Shown in pieces: positions 20,713-30,429 of a stretch of 64,000 nt of DNA. A program made the translations under genes and the position numbers. The number at the start of each line of letters is the position of its first letter. The stretch's first letter is position 1. The notes under the pieces were generated by a model. The model was not told the origin of the DNA, ran no database searches, and saw only the letters and a list, made by a program, of their open reading frames with translations. This stretch comes from Scortum barcoo. Taxonomy: Eukaryota > Chordata > Actinopteri > Centrarchiformes > Terapontidae. The DNA lies in NCBI GenBank assembly GCA_023238725.1, contig CM041531.1, positions 19,562,643-19,626,642 of the forward strand. Reading direction: 5' to 3'.

Positions 20713-20790
20713 CAACATCCACCCCCACCCTGCCATCACCGCACCCCCCATTCCATCCCACTCCACCCGTCTCCCCACCACCCCAATCAA
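20713..20790 (+). repeat. C-rich tract of opposite strand bias
   Basis: CCACCCCCACC, CACCCCCCATTCC and CCCACCACCCC type words immediately follow the G/A-rich region, so base skew flips abruptly near 20712. Confidence 0.75.
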
Positions 20791-20799
20791 TATGACCAT

Positions 20800-21400
20800 G
20801 TCAAAACATAAAATGCATGCTTTTGCTCTTAAGTAAAAGGTGTCTCAGATTTTTAAAAGCATTGATTCGGGGACAGGTCGATGGAAATCAAGGCATATTT
20901 TCCTGTGCAAAGAGGGGTAATAACACTCAGCTGATAATAGCACAACAGAGGGGGACTCGGCTGTGTCTGCAAGGATCGCGCTGGTCAGATTACTACACTC
21001 CACTCTCCACCAGGAGAGGTCTCGGGGAGGGGGCAGGTCAAGGATTCGAGCACTCTTACGCACAAGCCGACTCTGAGATTTGTCTATGGGGAGAGTACAA
21101 GAGGGAGAGTGAGTTGATGGCGCTGGACTTTTACTGGAGCATCTGTCAGAAACATTTTACACATTAAAGTGATGAGTATCTAGACAAGAAGTTCTCACAG
21201 GCTCGGTCCCGGGGGAATATGCACCATCAAACGCGGCCAGACGGAGCAGATAATTCCTCTTTTGCAATGCTAACCACACAGAGCCAAACAAGTTTAATGA
21301 GAATTCTTTCAAATGATATATTGTGGTTTAAAAATGTCAATCGTCATACCTTGAGGTGATACTGCCGGCCTATTCTGACTGTTCCCTTCGATTATTATTT
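20800..21400. promoter_or_regulatory. Strong candidate conserved non-coding element
   Basis: Complex block with TTTTTAAAAGCATTGATTCGG near 20851-20871, GGGTAATAACACTCAGCTGATAATAGC near 20915-20941, CACATTAAAGTGATGAG near 21160-21176 and GTTTAATGAGAATTC near 21291-21305. Frames of 72-116 codons cross it without recognisable products. Enhancer cluster inferred. Confidence 0.4.
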
Positions 21401-21940
21401 GGCAAGTTTTTCTGTGCGCCCTGAATAAAAGTCAGTCACCGAGGGGAAAAACGAGTCTGAGGCAGAAAGGTTCTGGGTGGGTTCAGCGGTTAGGGAAAGT
21501 TTTTCCCTAATGTGGGCACCAGTGAGGCAGAGACAACCTCCATGCCGGCACTGGGGACACAGCACCGCCCATGGAACCAAACCCAAGTAGTTAAAACAGA
21601 CCAGGCACAAAAAGAGACAGCAAGAAAAACACAAGATGAGAGAAGGAAAAAACAAAATCATGTTCCATAATCAGAAACAAAACTAGCACCCACCACATGA
21701 AGGGCACTGCCAGCGTGCATCCATGTGTCCCTTCTTGCTGCACCAGTTAGCGCCACAGCCACAAAATGGGGCTTTAAAGACAATGGCAGCGCAGCAGCAA
21801 TTAGCCTTATCCCTGGGTGTGGCTATGCTCTGAAGACACTCATCTGTCCACGACCACAGAGGCGTGTAATGAATGACATGACATTGCTGTGACACAATAA
21901 AATAAACAACATCTGGCTGAACTTAAGACAACTCCCATCC
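21401..21940. other. Non-coding stretch, no firm feature
   Basis: Unique sequence with an A-rich patch near 21600-21660. Minus-strand frames (70-88 codons) are featureless. No repeat recognised. Confidence 0.4.
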
Positions 21941-22020
21941 TTTTTGTTGACCCCTTGACCTTTCATAGGTCATAAAGCAGGCTTTAATCAAGAGCAACTG
22001 CTCACTGCAATCAAAAATAT
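21941..22020. promoter_or_regulatory. Cluster of nuclear-receptor half-sites
   Basis: TTGACC at 21947-21952 and again at 21955-21960 (two-base spacer) form a direct repeat on the minus strand (GGTCAA). An opposed AGGTCA lies at 21967-21972. Three half-sites in 26 bases resemble a nuclear-receptor response element. GGCTTTAATCAAGAGC follows. Binding is inferred. Confidence 0.35.
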
Positions 22021-22429
22021 ACAATGTTTTTTTTTTTTTATTAAGAAATCCTAAACCTAATTATATATCCTCTGCAGGGTCACAAATTTATTTTTCAATG
22101 TTAAGATTGGAGATTGGATTTTTAGAGCCATTGCTCAGGATCGTGGCTTGCTTAGATTCTGGCTGATAAAACAAACATCAGATTACGCAATAGTTGTCAA
22201 AAGTCTAAATTCTGTGTTTTTTCATACTTCAAATAATTACGCAAATTAATTTTGTGGTGCAGTACATGGTCAGTCAAGGCCTGTTTCAGAAAACTCTTCA
22301 CAGTACACAGTGACACCAAGAGCCGATGTCACAAGTTCAACTCTTTTGAATTACCTCTTGCAACCCCAGAGGCCATTACAGAGCAAAAGGTGGAAAAGTT
22401 AAGCTCTAAAAATACAACTCCAAGGGATC
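22021..22429. other. AT-rich non-coding stretch
   Basis: AT-rich with a T run at about 22028-22039. Otherwise no feature. Confidence 0.4.
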
Positions 22430-22590
22430 CCATCAGAAAAGAAAAAAAAAATGTCACCCATGGGACAAGCAGCAGGTAGTCATGCCTTGGTAACTGACAC
22501 TTGGACAGGCTGGTCACAACGGTCGCTGCAGCCTGAGATTGAACCTCTGTTCTTCAAGATAACCAACAATCTCTCTAACCACCAGGCCAA
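22430..22590 (-). mobile_element. tRNA-derived SINE relic, minus strand
   Basis: Read on the minus strand, a tRNA-like head carries an A-box-like segment (reverse complement of 22571-22588, GGCCTGGTGGTTAGAGAG) and a B-box-like GAGGTTCAATCTC (from 22535-22547). These are RNA polymerase III internal promoter boxes. They are followed by 'ccaagtgtcagttaccaaggca', a degenerate form of the fish SINE body, and by a T run (A run on the plus strand at 22441-22450). The copy is diverged and inactive. A free tRNA gene is excluded because no acceptor-stem pairing is seen. Confidence 0.65.
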
Positions 22591-22679
22591 GATAACACCC
22601 CAAACAACATGGTTTTCAGCTCAGAGAGGTGTGCGCTTGACAGGCAGCGTTACGCATTTTGGAACATCGCCCATCAAAC

Positions 22680-23000
22680 TGTAAACCCAATGCCAAGACC
22701 TTTGAGTCGACGAGGTCTGACCTGAGCATTTCTCAGACACATGTTGTGGCAATCGCAGGAAGCGGAACGCTTGGTCGTTTGGCTGGTTCCATCCTGATTG
22801 TGTGATCTGTTTTAATGGTGTAGCACATGAGAATGTGGGAAATGGAAGCCGGCGAGGAGATAATCTGGTCACCTGATCCAGGCTCGACGGAGGCGATGAC
22901 AGCCGTGCTGTGCCACCGTGTGTCATACGATGAGGGGGCCAAACGGCAGGTGACTGACTCACCCCCTCTTAATGGACAGATGACCACGCCACCAGGAAGA
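22680..23000. promoter_or_regulatory. Weak candidate regulatory block
   Basis: Complex, moderately GC-rich sequence without repeats (for example GGAGATAATCTGGTCACC near 22856-22873). Minus-strand frames of 84 and 113 codons are featureless. It lies next to a SINE relic, so part of it may be repeat-derived. Confidence 0.25.
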
Positions 23001-23312
23001 TGTGGGTGGAGGAGGACGGACAGGGGGAGAGAGGAAGAAGAAGGGGAAGGTAGATGGGGTTAAGGAGGTAGAGCGATGGCTTTCATTCGATACCCCATTT
23101 CATGTGATTCTTGATAAAAATGGGTCTGATGAGAGGTGGTGAAGGAGGGAATGAGGAGGGAGGAACGGAAAGAAGAGGTTCTCCGTCTCTTGCTGCAGTG
23201 GGCTAGAAGGCTCACTGCTGGTACTCCAGCGACACTGTGTGAAGCCAGCAGGTATGGAAACACTGTGTAACACATCCATGTGTTAGCGCGATCGAGGATG
23301 CATACGAGTGCG
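23001..23312. other. Purine-rich then mixed non-coding stretch
   Basis: G/A-rich words at 23010-23065 and 23140-23185; no gene or repeat family seen. Confidence 0.4.
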
Positions 23313-23330
23313 GTGTGTGTGTGTGTGTGT
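23313..23330 (+). repeat. (GT)n microsatellite
   Basis: Eighteen bases of alternating GT. Confidence 0.9.
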
Positions 23331-23334
23331 ACTT

Positions 23335-24150
23335 AACAGCTTAATCAATTACCTAACCACTTGCCAAAGAGGAAACAGGATTTGCTCAACATGCCTCCCA
23401 CCTTTCAGAAGAGGAGTCTACACAAATAGCTTACGCACACAGCTCAAACAAAGAACAAAGCATCTCCCCGTCCTTTTGTTTAAAGGAGACTTCTGGTACA
23501 TTGTATCAATAGCCAGAGTTCTCTGTGGAAACAAAGCCAGATGACAGTCATCAGTGCGAAGGAGAGGGGGTACCCGCACAAACACATCTATATTAATATC
23601 TTGTATTACTGCAGTCACACAAGATAATTACCTAAAATAGATAAAGGGCCAGGCAGCATGCTAACACCCTCATAAATGCAGATGTTATGCGGATGATTTA
23701 ATCACGGGTCTAACAGATGTTTTTAGGCTGCCCTCTTTCATTAAAAGCCTGCCGCAGCAGATACAGGAATCAAAGATTATTCGAGGAATTAGGATATGAA
23801 AAGCACGTTAGCTCAATTAAGGAAATTAAATTGTGTACATTACACAGGGCCATGTTCAACCAGCAGTGAGCATTTTGCCGGCTAGGCCGGGGCATAATAA
23901 AATCAAAGAATCACGGCTTAATTGAAATGCACTTAAAAAGGATCATGCTGACAAATGCGATTGTATTGAGGCGCTAATGTGCACACCTCCTCCCAGTCCT
24001 CTTTAAATCCAATGAAATTGAAATATCCAGGGCTGCTGACCGCTTCCTGATACAATCAGCCGGCCGGCAGCACAGCATATTCAAAGAGGAAGAACAAGAC
24101 GATGAAAAAACAGGAAGCAGGTAATCAATTTAGAACAAACACATGAGGAC
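23335..24150. promoter_or_regulatory. Strongest candidate conserved non-coding region in the window
   Basis: More than 800 bases with no simple repeat and a high density of TAAT/ATTA cores. Examples are TTAATCAATTACC near 23341-23353, CATTAAAAGCC near 23739-23749, CAATTAAGG at 23814-23822, AAATTAAATTG at 23823-23833 and CTTAATTGAAATGC at 23917-23930. AACAAAG-type (Lef/Sox-like) words lie near 23446-23460. Balanced composition and long repeat-free length are typical of ancient vertebrate regulatory elements. No reading frame resembles a protein. Function is inferred. Confidence 0.48.
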
Positions 24151-24224
24151 ACCCTTACTGCTGCCTTCTTCTCACACACAGACAAACACACACTGTTGAG
24201 ACCATTTAAAGATCAAAACAAATG

Positions 24225-24720
24225 AGAGGTGAAGTGTAGACAACAAGTCATCATAGCCTTATCAGCGTTGTCCTGTCAAGGGAGACCGTTCACTTCTTTG
24301 AGCTCATAATAGCATGGGGTGGACGCTCGAGATGATGGACCACTTTGTGTTTAGCCAGAGGCTCAATTAACATGCATAAACACACACAAGCGCCCACAGG
24401 AATATGTTTATACCCACATTTGCGTATGCAAACACACGCTAACGTACATATAACCTCCTGTATGTTTCCACACATCTCATCTCTATTTCATTAATTAGAG
24501 GCCTAGATTGCTTACAGGCTCAATGGAAGGCCGCCTACTGCAATCAGACAAACGCATTCAGGTCTGTGTGGAAATCCATTTCATTGTCTCCTGATCAAAA
24601 GCACTGGAAACTCTGTTTGCAGCACTTTAGCCAAATAGATAAGTAATTAAGATTTAACTACCAAGTTTGGAAGTGTGTGCTTCTTGGCTGCATGGAAATA
24701 CTGCATGGATTAAAGTTGTT
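24225..24720. promoter_or_regulatory. Strong candidate conserved non-coding element
   Basis: Contains GCTCAATTAACATGC near 24360-24374, TTCATTAATTAGAGG at 24487-24501 (a TAATTAG core typical of Lhx/paired-class homeodomain sites), GCTCAATGG near 24519-24527 and AAGTAATTAAGATTTAAC near 24641-24658. A 61-codon minus-strand frame is featureless. Inferred enhancer, possibly continuous with 23335-24150. Confidence 0.43.
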
Positions 24721-25030
24721 CTAAACACAGTAAAACATTAATATCCAAGTTTATAAAAAGAGTATATCATATTATTATTTGCTACTCTCCAAGGCTCTAT
24801 ACTGCAGCCTACTTTTCTCAGCACTAAACAGAATATGTTAGGTTGGATCATAGTGGTTGTGAAGGCAAAATAAATTACCATCTTGCAAGCTGAAAATCAT
24901 GTATATGAAAATAAACAACTCTCTCCCTCAACACTTTTATTTTATTTAGTAGTAGTTGATGAGAACATTGTACTTGAATTGCAAACACTAAATACCTACA
25001 CCCTTTTTTGAGCTCACGCTATTTTTCCAC
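24721..25030. other. AT-rich non-coding stretch
   Basis: AT-rich filler with low motif specificity. No feature recognised. Confidence 0.4.
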
Positions 25031-25270
25031 AAACAAGCCTTTCCCTCTTCATATATATGTAAGCAAACAAAAATAGAAGGTCCACAGTTGGACTGCTGAT
25101 ATGGAAACACAAAAGGAATGTGTTTGCTATTTTTCCTGCCATTAGTGTGTTTGCTGCTGAGCAGAAATGTACTCTCTAAGGTAATTCTCTGGAGGAGCCA
25201 CTAGGGGAGCTTCCACCCCCCTTTTCAGCAAACTTGAGCACACAGTGTATTCAAACACAGAGGAACACAT
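25031..25270. promoter_or_regulatory. Weak candidate regulatory block
   Basis: Includes GCCATTAGTGTG near 25138-25149 and AAGGTAATTCTC near 25179-25190. Short and uncertain. Confidence 0.25.
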
Positions 25271-25272
25271 GG

Positions 25273-25298
25273 CACACACACACATACACACACACATG
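25273..25298 (+). repeat. Interrupted (CA)n repeat
   Basis: CA units broken by single T insertions. Confidence 0.8.
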
Positions 25299-25599
25299 CA
25301 GGGATAATGGTGGAGACGAAAAGAGCAACAAAGAGTGACGGAGAATGAATGAGATCTTTTGTGGTATATATGGTATATGTGGTAATGCTTTTTGTCTTTT
25401 TATTATCATTGTGGTCTTCATCCTTTCATTATTCAGCCATGCGCACACACTTCTCGCTGTTGACACTGCTGTGCGATACAGCGAACGAGCCAGCATGCTA
25501 TTGTAGTACAGACTGGTATAGCGATGGGAATACCCTGCGCCCCAAAGTACAGAACACACCTCCATTATGCATTACACATCTAAGATATTTAAGCTCTTT
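25299..25599. other. Non-coding stretch, no firm feature
   Basis: Opposed frames of 84 and 104 codons show no domain. AT-rich centre. Confidence 0.4.
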
Positions 25600-25900
25600 G
25601 TAAGAGTTAAGTCTTGGAGCCATGCCGTGTCATTCTGTGGGGGATGATAGGGAGCTTTAGTCATGTCTGTATTAGCGGGATGACTTCCAAAGCCTCTGGG
25701 ATGGTGTGTTACAACCACTAGCTCCAGTCAGTCCCTGCGTTGATACCCAACTCTGCCTGGCCCTAAGCACCAGATCAGAACCCCAAATAGGCCTTGCATT
25801 AAAGGGGATAAGCCTTACCACAGGGACCGACTATTCACAAAATAAGATCAAATGAATTGCTGTAGGTTTATTGTGAGTCAAAATAAATAGAAACGCAGTG
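25600..25900. promoter_or_regulatory. Candidate regulatory block
   Basis: Repeat-free sequence with GCATTAAAGGGGATAAGCC near 25797-25815 and ATCAAATGAATTGC near 25847-25860. Balanced composition. Confidence 0.3.
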
Positions 25901-26590
25901 GTTCTACAGTCCAGCATGGGGATGGAGCCAAGGAGCAAAGCTCTGATTTTTGTTTTGTGCGTGAGGAAAAAAAAGGCTGAACAGATTATTGTGCTCGACA
26001 AAAAGTCTTAGGGAGGGAAAGTGAGACTTGAGACCTGTGAACATCAACTGACACGAATTCCAGGACACGTGTCGTCTTCAGAAGTGGGAATGGCAGTGTT
26101 TTCCCTTCTTGGAGCAGGAGAACATGGTTCTTATTCTAAGATAAATACCGCCCATCTGTCTGGTGCTGTATGGTGGCGGGGTGTGTGTGTGCCAACATCG
26201 GAGCCCTTCAAGAGACACTTAGGTCTGTGTGTATATTTTCACAGTCTGATTGAAGTAAAACACAGCCTTTAATGTGTCATTTTAAGTGAACACCGTGCCC
26301 AAATGAAAACACACACACCTACAAGTCCCACTTAATTGAAGGCTACAGGTTTTCACATTGCAGACAGTTTTTTTTCCTCTTCTTCTTTTTTTTTTCTTTC
26401 CAATGGGAGAGGAGAGCACTTTTTGAAATCAATATGCTCAACTTGTTTTCCTGCAAATTAAAGCTGCCATTCTCAGGCTGGTGTCACCGGGGACCAGCAC
26501 AGAGAGACAGAGAGGGATAAGAACTGCAGCAGTAAAGTTTTAGATTTCAAGCAAAAAAGATTGAAACGTAATCCTGCATTATCTCAAAAT
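25901..26590. other. Non-coding stretch, no firm feature
   Basis: Short T/C-rich run at 26369-26400. GCAAATTAAAGCTGCC near 26453-26468 is a single enhancer-like word. Otherwise unremarkable. Confidence 0.4.
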
Positions 26591-26597
26591 GACTGAA

Positions 26598-26650
26598 AGA
26601 GAGAGAGAGAGAGAGAGAGGGTGACACTGAGAGAGAGAGAGAGAGAGAGG
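26598..26650 (+). repeat. Two (GA)n arrays
   Basis: GA arrays at 26598-26619 and 26629-26650 separated by a nine-base non-GA spacer containing GTGACACT. Confidence 0.9.
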
Positions 26651-26789
26651 TGATTGGGAAAACATACACACCAAAAGGGAGCCCAGATGCTATTTTTGTT
26701 TTCTGACAGAATAGGGAAAAATATTCAAAATGAAGAGAAGAATAAAAATACCATGACACGATCATAATTTCAAACGTTCCTCACACATT

Positions 26790-27095
26790 TCTCTTTGAGA
26801 TATAACATAATAAAGTGTCTGTTACAATAACTTGGTGTTGACATTCTTTCCATCCGTGGGAGACGAATTTCATTGGTACGAGTTTCTGCCTCATCTTCCA
26901 TCTCAATAACATGCAATTGCCTGCAGTTAGTCGACATACCATGCAATTTACACACAAGACTGCACTCTTCTCACTGTCTGCTCCGCTAGACCAGGACTGT
27001 ACTTTGCCATAAAAACACATACACATTTCAGGAAGCTTTGTAGTGCCTAAGAACCTCAATTAGGTTCATCAATATTTGATGGAATGACTCTGATA
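26790..27095. promoter_or_regulatory. Candidate conserved non-coding element
   Basis: Includes CATAATAAAGTGTC near 26808-26821, AACATGCAATTGCC near 26909-26922 and CCTCAATTAGGTTCATCAA near 27053-27071. Frames on the minus strand reach 92 codons but resemble nothing. Enhancer inferred. Confidence 0.37.
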
Positions 27096-27102
27096 AGGTC
27101 TG

Positions 27103-27136
27103 CACCCCCCCCTTCCTCCTCCCCTCCCCCTCCAGT
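27103..27136 (+). repeat. C/T-rich tract
   Basis: CCCCCCCC and CCCCTCCCCC words; pyrimidine-only apart from its edges. Confidence 0.7.
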
Positions 27137-27144
27137 GCCCCTGT

Positions 27145-27340
27145 GCTGGCGTGATGTCTTTAATTGTTGGCCCAAAGCGCTGGAGACAGACAAGACTTTG
27201 TTTTCTCAGTAATGGATGGCTCTGTCCCTAACACAATATTGAGACTGGCTGTTGTGCAAGCATGGCTGCCGCACTCCTGGCCTTCAGTGAAAAGGGGAGG
27301 GAGAGAGATGTTTACAGAAGTGGAATAAAGTGGAGGGAGT
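27145..27340. promoter_or_regulatory. Candidate regulatory block
   Basis: TCTTTAATTGTTGGCCC near 27157-27173 and a CACAATATTGAG word near 27231-27242 in complex DNA. Confidence 0.32.
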
Positions 27341-27479
27341 CATGTGATGAACATTGGACCCCCACCCACACCCCACCCCACCACATAACATTGTGTGCAT
27401 TGTCAGTACGCAGTGGCACTTGATAGAGCTCCATCACTCCCTCACAGCACAGCACAACCCATTGCTTCTCCACATCCAA

Positions 27480-28035
27480 CTCTTGCAACAGAGAACTTCT
27501 CCATCACCGTGTGAAGCGCTGCATCCATGCCAGGCCAAGCTCTTTAAAAACTATCTTGCACATACGGCAGAGGCTGTCGAGATAAAACAGGCACAAGGGG
27601 AAAACATGAAAGACAGTCCTCACCCTCCCTGCCTCCACCCCCGTCTCCTCCTCCTTCCCCTGGCGTGTGTGTCACTTTCACCTTGGCATGCGGCGACTGC
27701 ATCCTCTAACCTCGCCTGTGCTCCTCTTCCAGGACCCCTGAGCTGTCCTCGGAGGTGCCTTTACTAAGGGATTTCTCCTCATTGACTTCCTGGGTAAATT
27801 GATTTTAATAGCCAACACTTGGGGCCTTTTCTCACGGTCTCCTCTTTTAGCAGCGGCAGGCTCCGTCACGCCCTGCCATATTTCTCCACTCAGGACGTCT
27901 GGGCTATTTTCCAGGGCTATTGGAATAAGAACTGACGAATCCCTTTCAAGGTCCCAAGGAGATAATCTCCTGTCATTTCTGATTTGCATAACATTATTTA
28001 AAATTTAATGTAATGGCATTAAGCTATAGAAGACC
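27480..28035. promoter_or_regulatory. Strong candidate conserved non-coding element with exact octamer
   Basis: Long complex block with TTGATTTTAATAG at 27799-27811, an exact octamer ATTTGCAT at 27982-27989 and, just after it, TTATTTAAAATTTAATG. A C/T-rich run plus CAG at 27721-27732 resembles a splice acceptor, but frames downstream (69-103 codons) have no recognisable product. Octamer plus homeodomain words favour a neural or other developmental enhancer. Inferred. Confidence 0.43.
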
Positions 28036-28323
28036 CTCCCTTTTCTGCGAGCCCACATCTGTTTGTGGTGTGTGTGCATGTGTGCGCAAGTGCTTTTGTG
28101 TATGTGCATATGCAGCTACACAACACTGTGGGTGCTCATCTCTGGTGGGGTAACAGGAAGCCCCCTTCCTCCCTCTGCTCTTCTCTCTTTCTTCCTCTCC
28201 TCCCAGAGCGAACCCCACCTTCCAATCCGCTTCAGCTAACGCAGAATACAACCGCGTTGCACTGAGATAATCAACAGATAGCTCAAAGCAGATGAAAGAG
28301 GTATCAGATCTATCCACACTCAA
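28036..28323. other. Non-coding stretch with CT-rich patch
   Basis: TG-rich words at 28067-28090 and CT-rich sequence at 28165-28205. No gene recognised. Confidence 0.4.
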
Positions 28324-28350
28324 ACACACACACACACACACACACACACA
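28324..28350 (+). repeat. (AC)n microsatellite
   Basis: Twenty-seven bases of perfect AC repeat, followed by an interrupted AC patch to about 28361. Confidence 0.95.
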
Positions 28351-28379
28351 AAGACACACACGCGACACAGCTAACAAAG

Positions 28380-28720
28380 CAGTGCGTTCCAGGGTACGGG
28401 GCCAAGGCATAGCCCAGAGGACCGAGGGCCGGATACCATTCCATTTGTCGGATCCGTACGTGTCCTACTTAGAAGGCTGCAATGGGATTCAATTAGGCTG
28501 GAACCAAGACGAGCCGATAAATTAATTTATTAATGAATACAATGGAATGGAGAACGGCGGGATGAGCTTGCTCATTTGTTGAGGCCTGGCTAGGACAAAC
28601 AAACTCCACTACAATACAGGGCTTTGATTGGGAAGGAGATGGGTCAAACTGGGATAATACAACGCAGACTTTAATAGCTTTGTGGTGGGTTTGTGAGAAA
28701 TTTCAAAGTATTTTCATAAT
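28380..28720. promoter_or_regulatory. Strong candidate conserved non-coding element (homeodomain, Sox and TEAD words)
   Basis: ATTAATTTATTAATG at 28521-28535 is a near-palindromic homeodomain cluster. It is followed within four bases by ACAATGG (28539-28545, Sox-type), which overlaps GGAATGG (28544-28550, TEAD-type). Nearby are GATTCAATTAGGC near 28487-28499 and GGCTTTGATTGGG near 28620-28632. This tight packing of distinct motif types is the best enhancer-grammar signal I see. Function inferred. Confidence 0.46.
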
Positions 28721-28734
28721 GTATAATATTAAGC

Positions 28735-28750
28735 AAAAAAAAAAAAAAAA
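28735..28750 (+). repeat. Poly-A tract
   Basis: Run of 16 A at the right edge of a candidate regulatory block. Confidence 0.85.
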
Positions 28751-29034
28751 CTACATTCACTGCTGTTTATCCCATCATATCTTGTTTCTTGTTCATGTTT
28801 TCCAGTGTAATCTAGAAAAACACAAGTGCATGTAAAGACAAACATGAAGACAAAACCACACACACCCGCATCCAGGCATGAAGGCAGGTAAATGTGTGTA
28901 CAATGTGCAATTGCATTACTGATACATGCACACATACAGAGAGGGCAAACACACACAGAAACATGTTATTACACTGCAGACAGACAAGAGTACAAACACA
29001 CACAAACTCGTATACACACCATCTCTATTCTCTG
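28751..29034. other. CA-rich and mixed non-coding stretch
   Basis: Interrupted CA and ACAG words throughout 28820-29010 give cysteine/valine-rich artefact frames on the minus strand. No real gene. Confidence 0.5.
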
Positions 29035-29240
29035 TGGTAGAGCATCTTCCACACATTAAAAATAAATTCATTCAGAGTCAATTTGGAGAATGTTTGGCGA
29101 GGCAGGGCAGGAATACCATCTGAGCTCTGGGAATTGTAGATTGCTCCCCCTCTCCCAAAGGCATTCTCTTTGTCTATCTATTTGGTGTGATTAAAAATAC
29201 AATGATGAATGCATATTTCTTCCAGATGAATAACTTGAAG
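29035..29240. promoter_or_regulatory. Candidate regulatory block
   Basis: CATTAAAAATAAATTCATTCAG near 29054-29075 and GATTAAAAATACAATGATGAATGC near 29189-29212. It ends at an acceptor-like TTTCTTCCAG (29216-29225) followed by an ATG-initiated open frame, discussed in the findings. Confidence 0.32.
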
Positions 29241-29780
29241 GGGTTGGCAGCAGATGAATCAGGAAGCAGTGTGTCAGTAGAGATACTCGCCAGGTCAGAG
29301 AGATTCACAGTCAGATCCTCTGTAGGCTGGACTTCCTCAGCATGGAGGGGAAAAAAAAGAAAAAAGAGGAGGTCATCTGGACAACAGTCCACAACACGGG
29401 CCTGGAGCTGGTTAAATTCACATTAAAGCAGCAGGCAAGATTTTTATGTAAAAACACAACATCTAATCATCCAAGAAATGGAGATGCATTGAGACAGAAT
29501 TCCCATTCACCTGAGAGCCTAAAATTCAACTTATTTGCCTAAATTCATTTTTAATGTCAGGTAAGGTCACCAATAATACACGATCCACACAGAGATGTGA
29601 TATATTAACTATCTGGACTACAAAACTGTTTTCTGATTATGAATTCATAAGCACAAATGTGTAGAAATCTGCACTCGCTAAATGTGTCCATGTTTTACAA
29701 AAACAAATTTAGTTTAGACTGTGTATTTCATCGGCATCGCATTCGGAAACATCAGTGCATACTTCTGGATGTTTTTAAAA
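29241..29780. other. Non-coding stretch, no firm feature
   Basis: An A-rich purine run at 29350-29372, then AT-rich unique sequence. Confidence 0.4.
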
Positions 29781-30120
29781 TGTGTTACATCTTGCAGCCA
29801 TTTGGGGCCACCAATGTACGAAGTTGCTTGTGAAGCTTTATTTCAGTCAAAAAAATGTAAAAAGTGGGAAACAATTGCAATCCGTTGCAACACTCAAAAG
29901 AGCCACCACAACTATCCTCCCGGCTAATGTAAACATACACAAACACATGGGTGTACGTATGTAACCACACCGTTCCTACCACCATACAGCCATACATACC
30001 TCTGGGTACTGGGTACCAAACATATGAAACGTAAGCCTCCCAAATGGCTGGGGAGGGTCTGGGCTTGAAGGGGAGCGTTTGAGGCTCATATCCCCAGTAG
30101 AGATCGCTCCTGGCAGGGCT
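29781..30120. other. Non-coding stretch, no firm feature
   Basis: Unique sequence. The word GGGTACTGGGTACC near 30004-30017 is a short internal duplication. No gene. Confidence 0.4.
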
Positions 30121-30125
30121 ACTGA

Positions 30126-30168
30126 GTGCTCCCCCACCCCCCCCCAGCCCCCACCCCCACCCCATTGC
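30126..30168 (-). other. C-rich tract, G-quadruplex-prone on the minus strand
   Basis: C runs CCCCC, CCCCCCCCC, CCCCC, CCCCC and CCCC with loops of 1-2 bases, then CCCC after ATTG. On the minus strand this is a strong quadruplex candidate. Confidence 0.65.
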
Positions 30169-30319
30169 CCCTACTACAAACCAGAGAGAGGAAGGCCCTC
30201 CTCTCCTTACATGTCAACTTCAGAGAGCATGCCTCTTGCTGCCTCAAAGCTTTGATACCAAAATAGTCCAGGAAGCCTCTGTCTTAAAAATGCCCCAGCA
30301 GACCTTGATTCCGGGGATA

Positions 30320-30410
30320 GAGGGAGGGAAAAGAAAGAAAGAGGCTGGAAAAAGAGAAAAACATAGGAGAACTAGATATTACCAGGAAAGAAAGGGAGAG
30401 GGAATATTTA
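30320..30410 (+). repeat. Purine-rich tract
   Basis: GGGA, GAAAG and AAAG words with few pyrimidines. Low complexity. Confidence 0.65.
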
Positions 30411-30429
30411 CGGGTTTTGCGTGATTGCT

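Noticed and set aside
22430..22590. A genuine tRNA gene on the minus strand
   Set aside because: A and B boxes are present but no acceptor stem or anticodon arm pairs, and the SINE body follows directly. SINE relic is the better call.
28324..28361. CRISPR or other spaced repeat array
   Set aside because: It is an AC microsatellite with a short decayed extension. No spacers.
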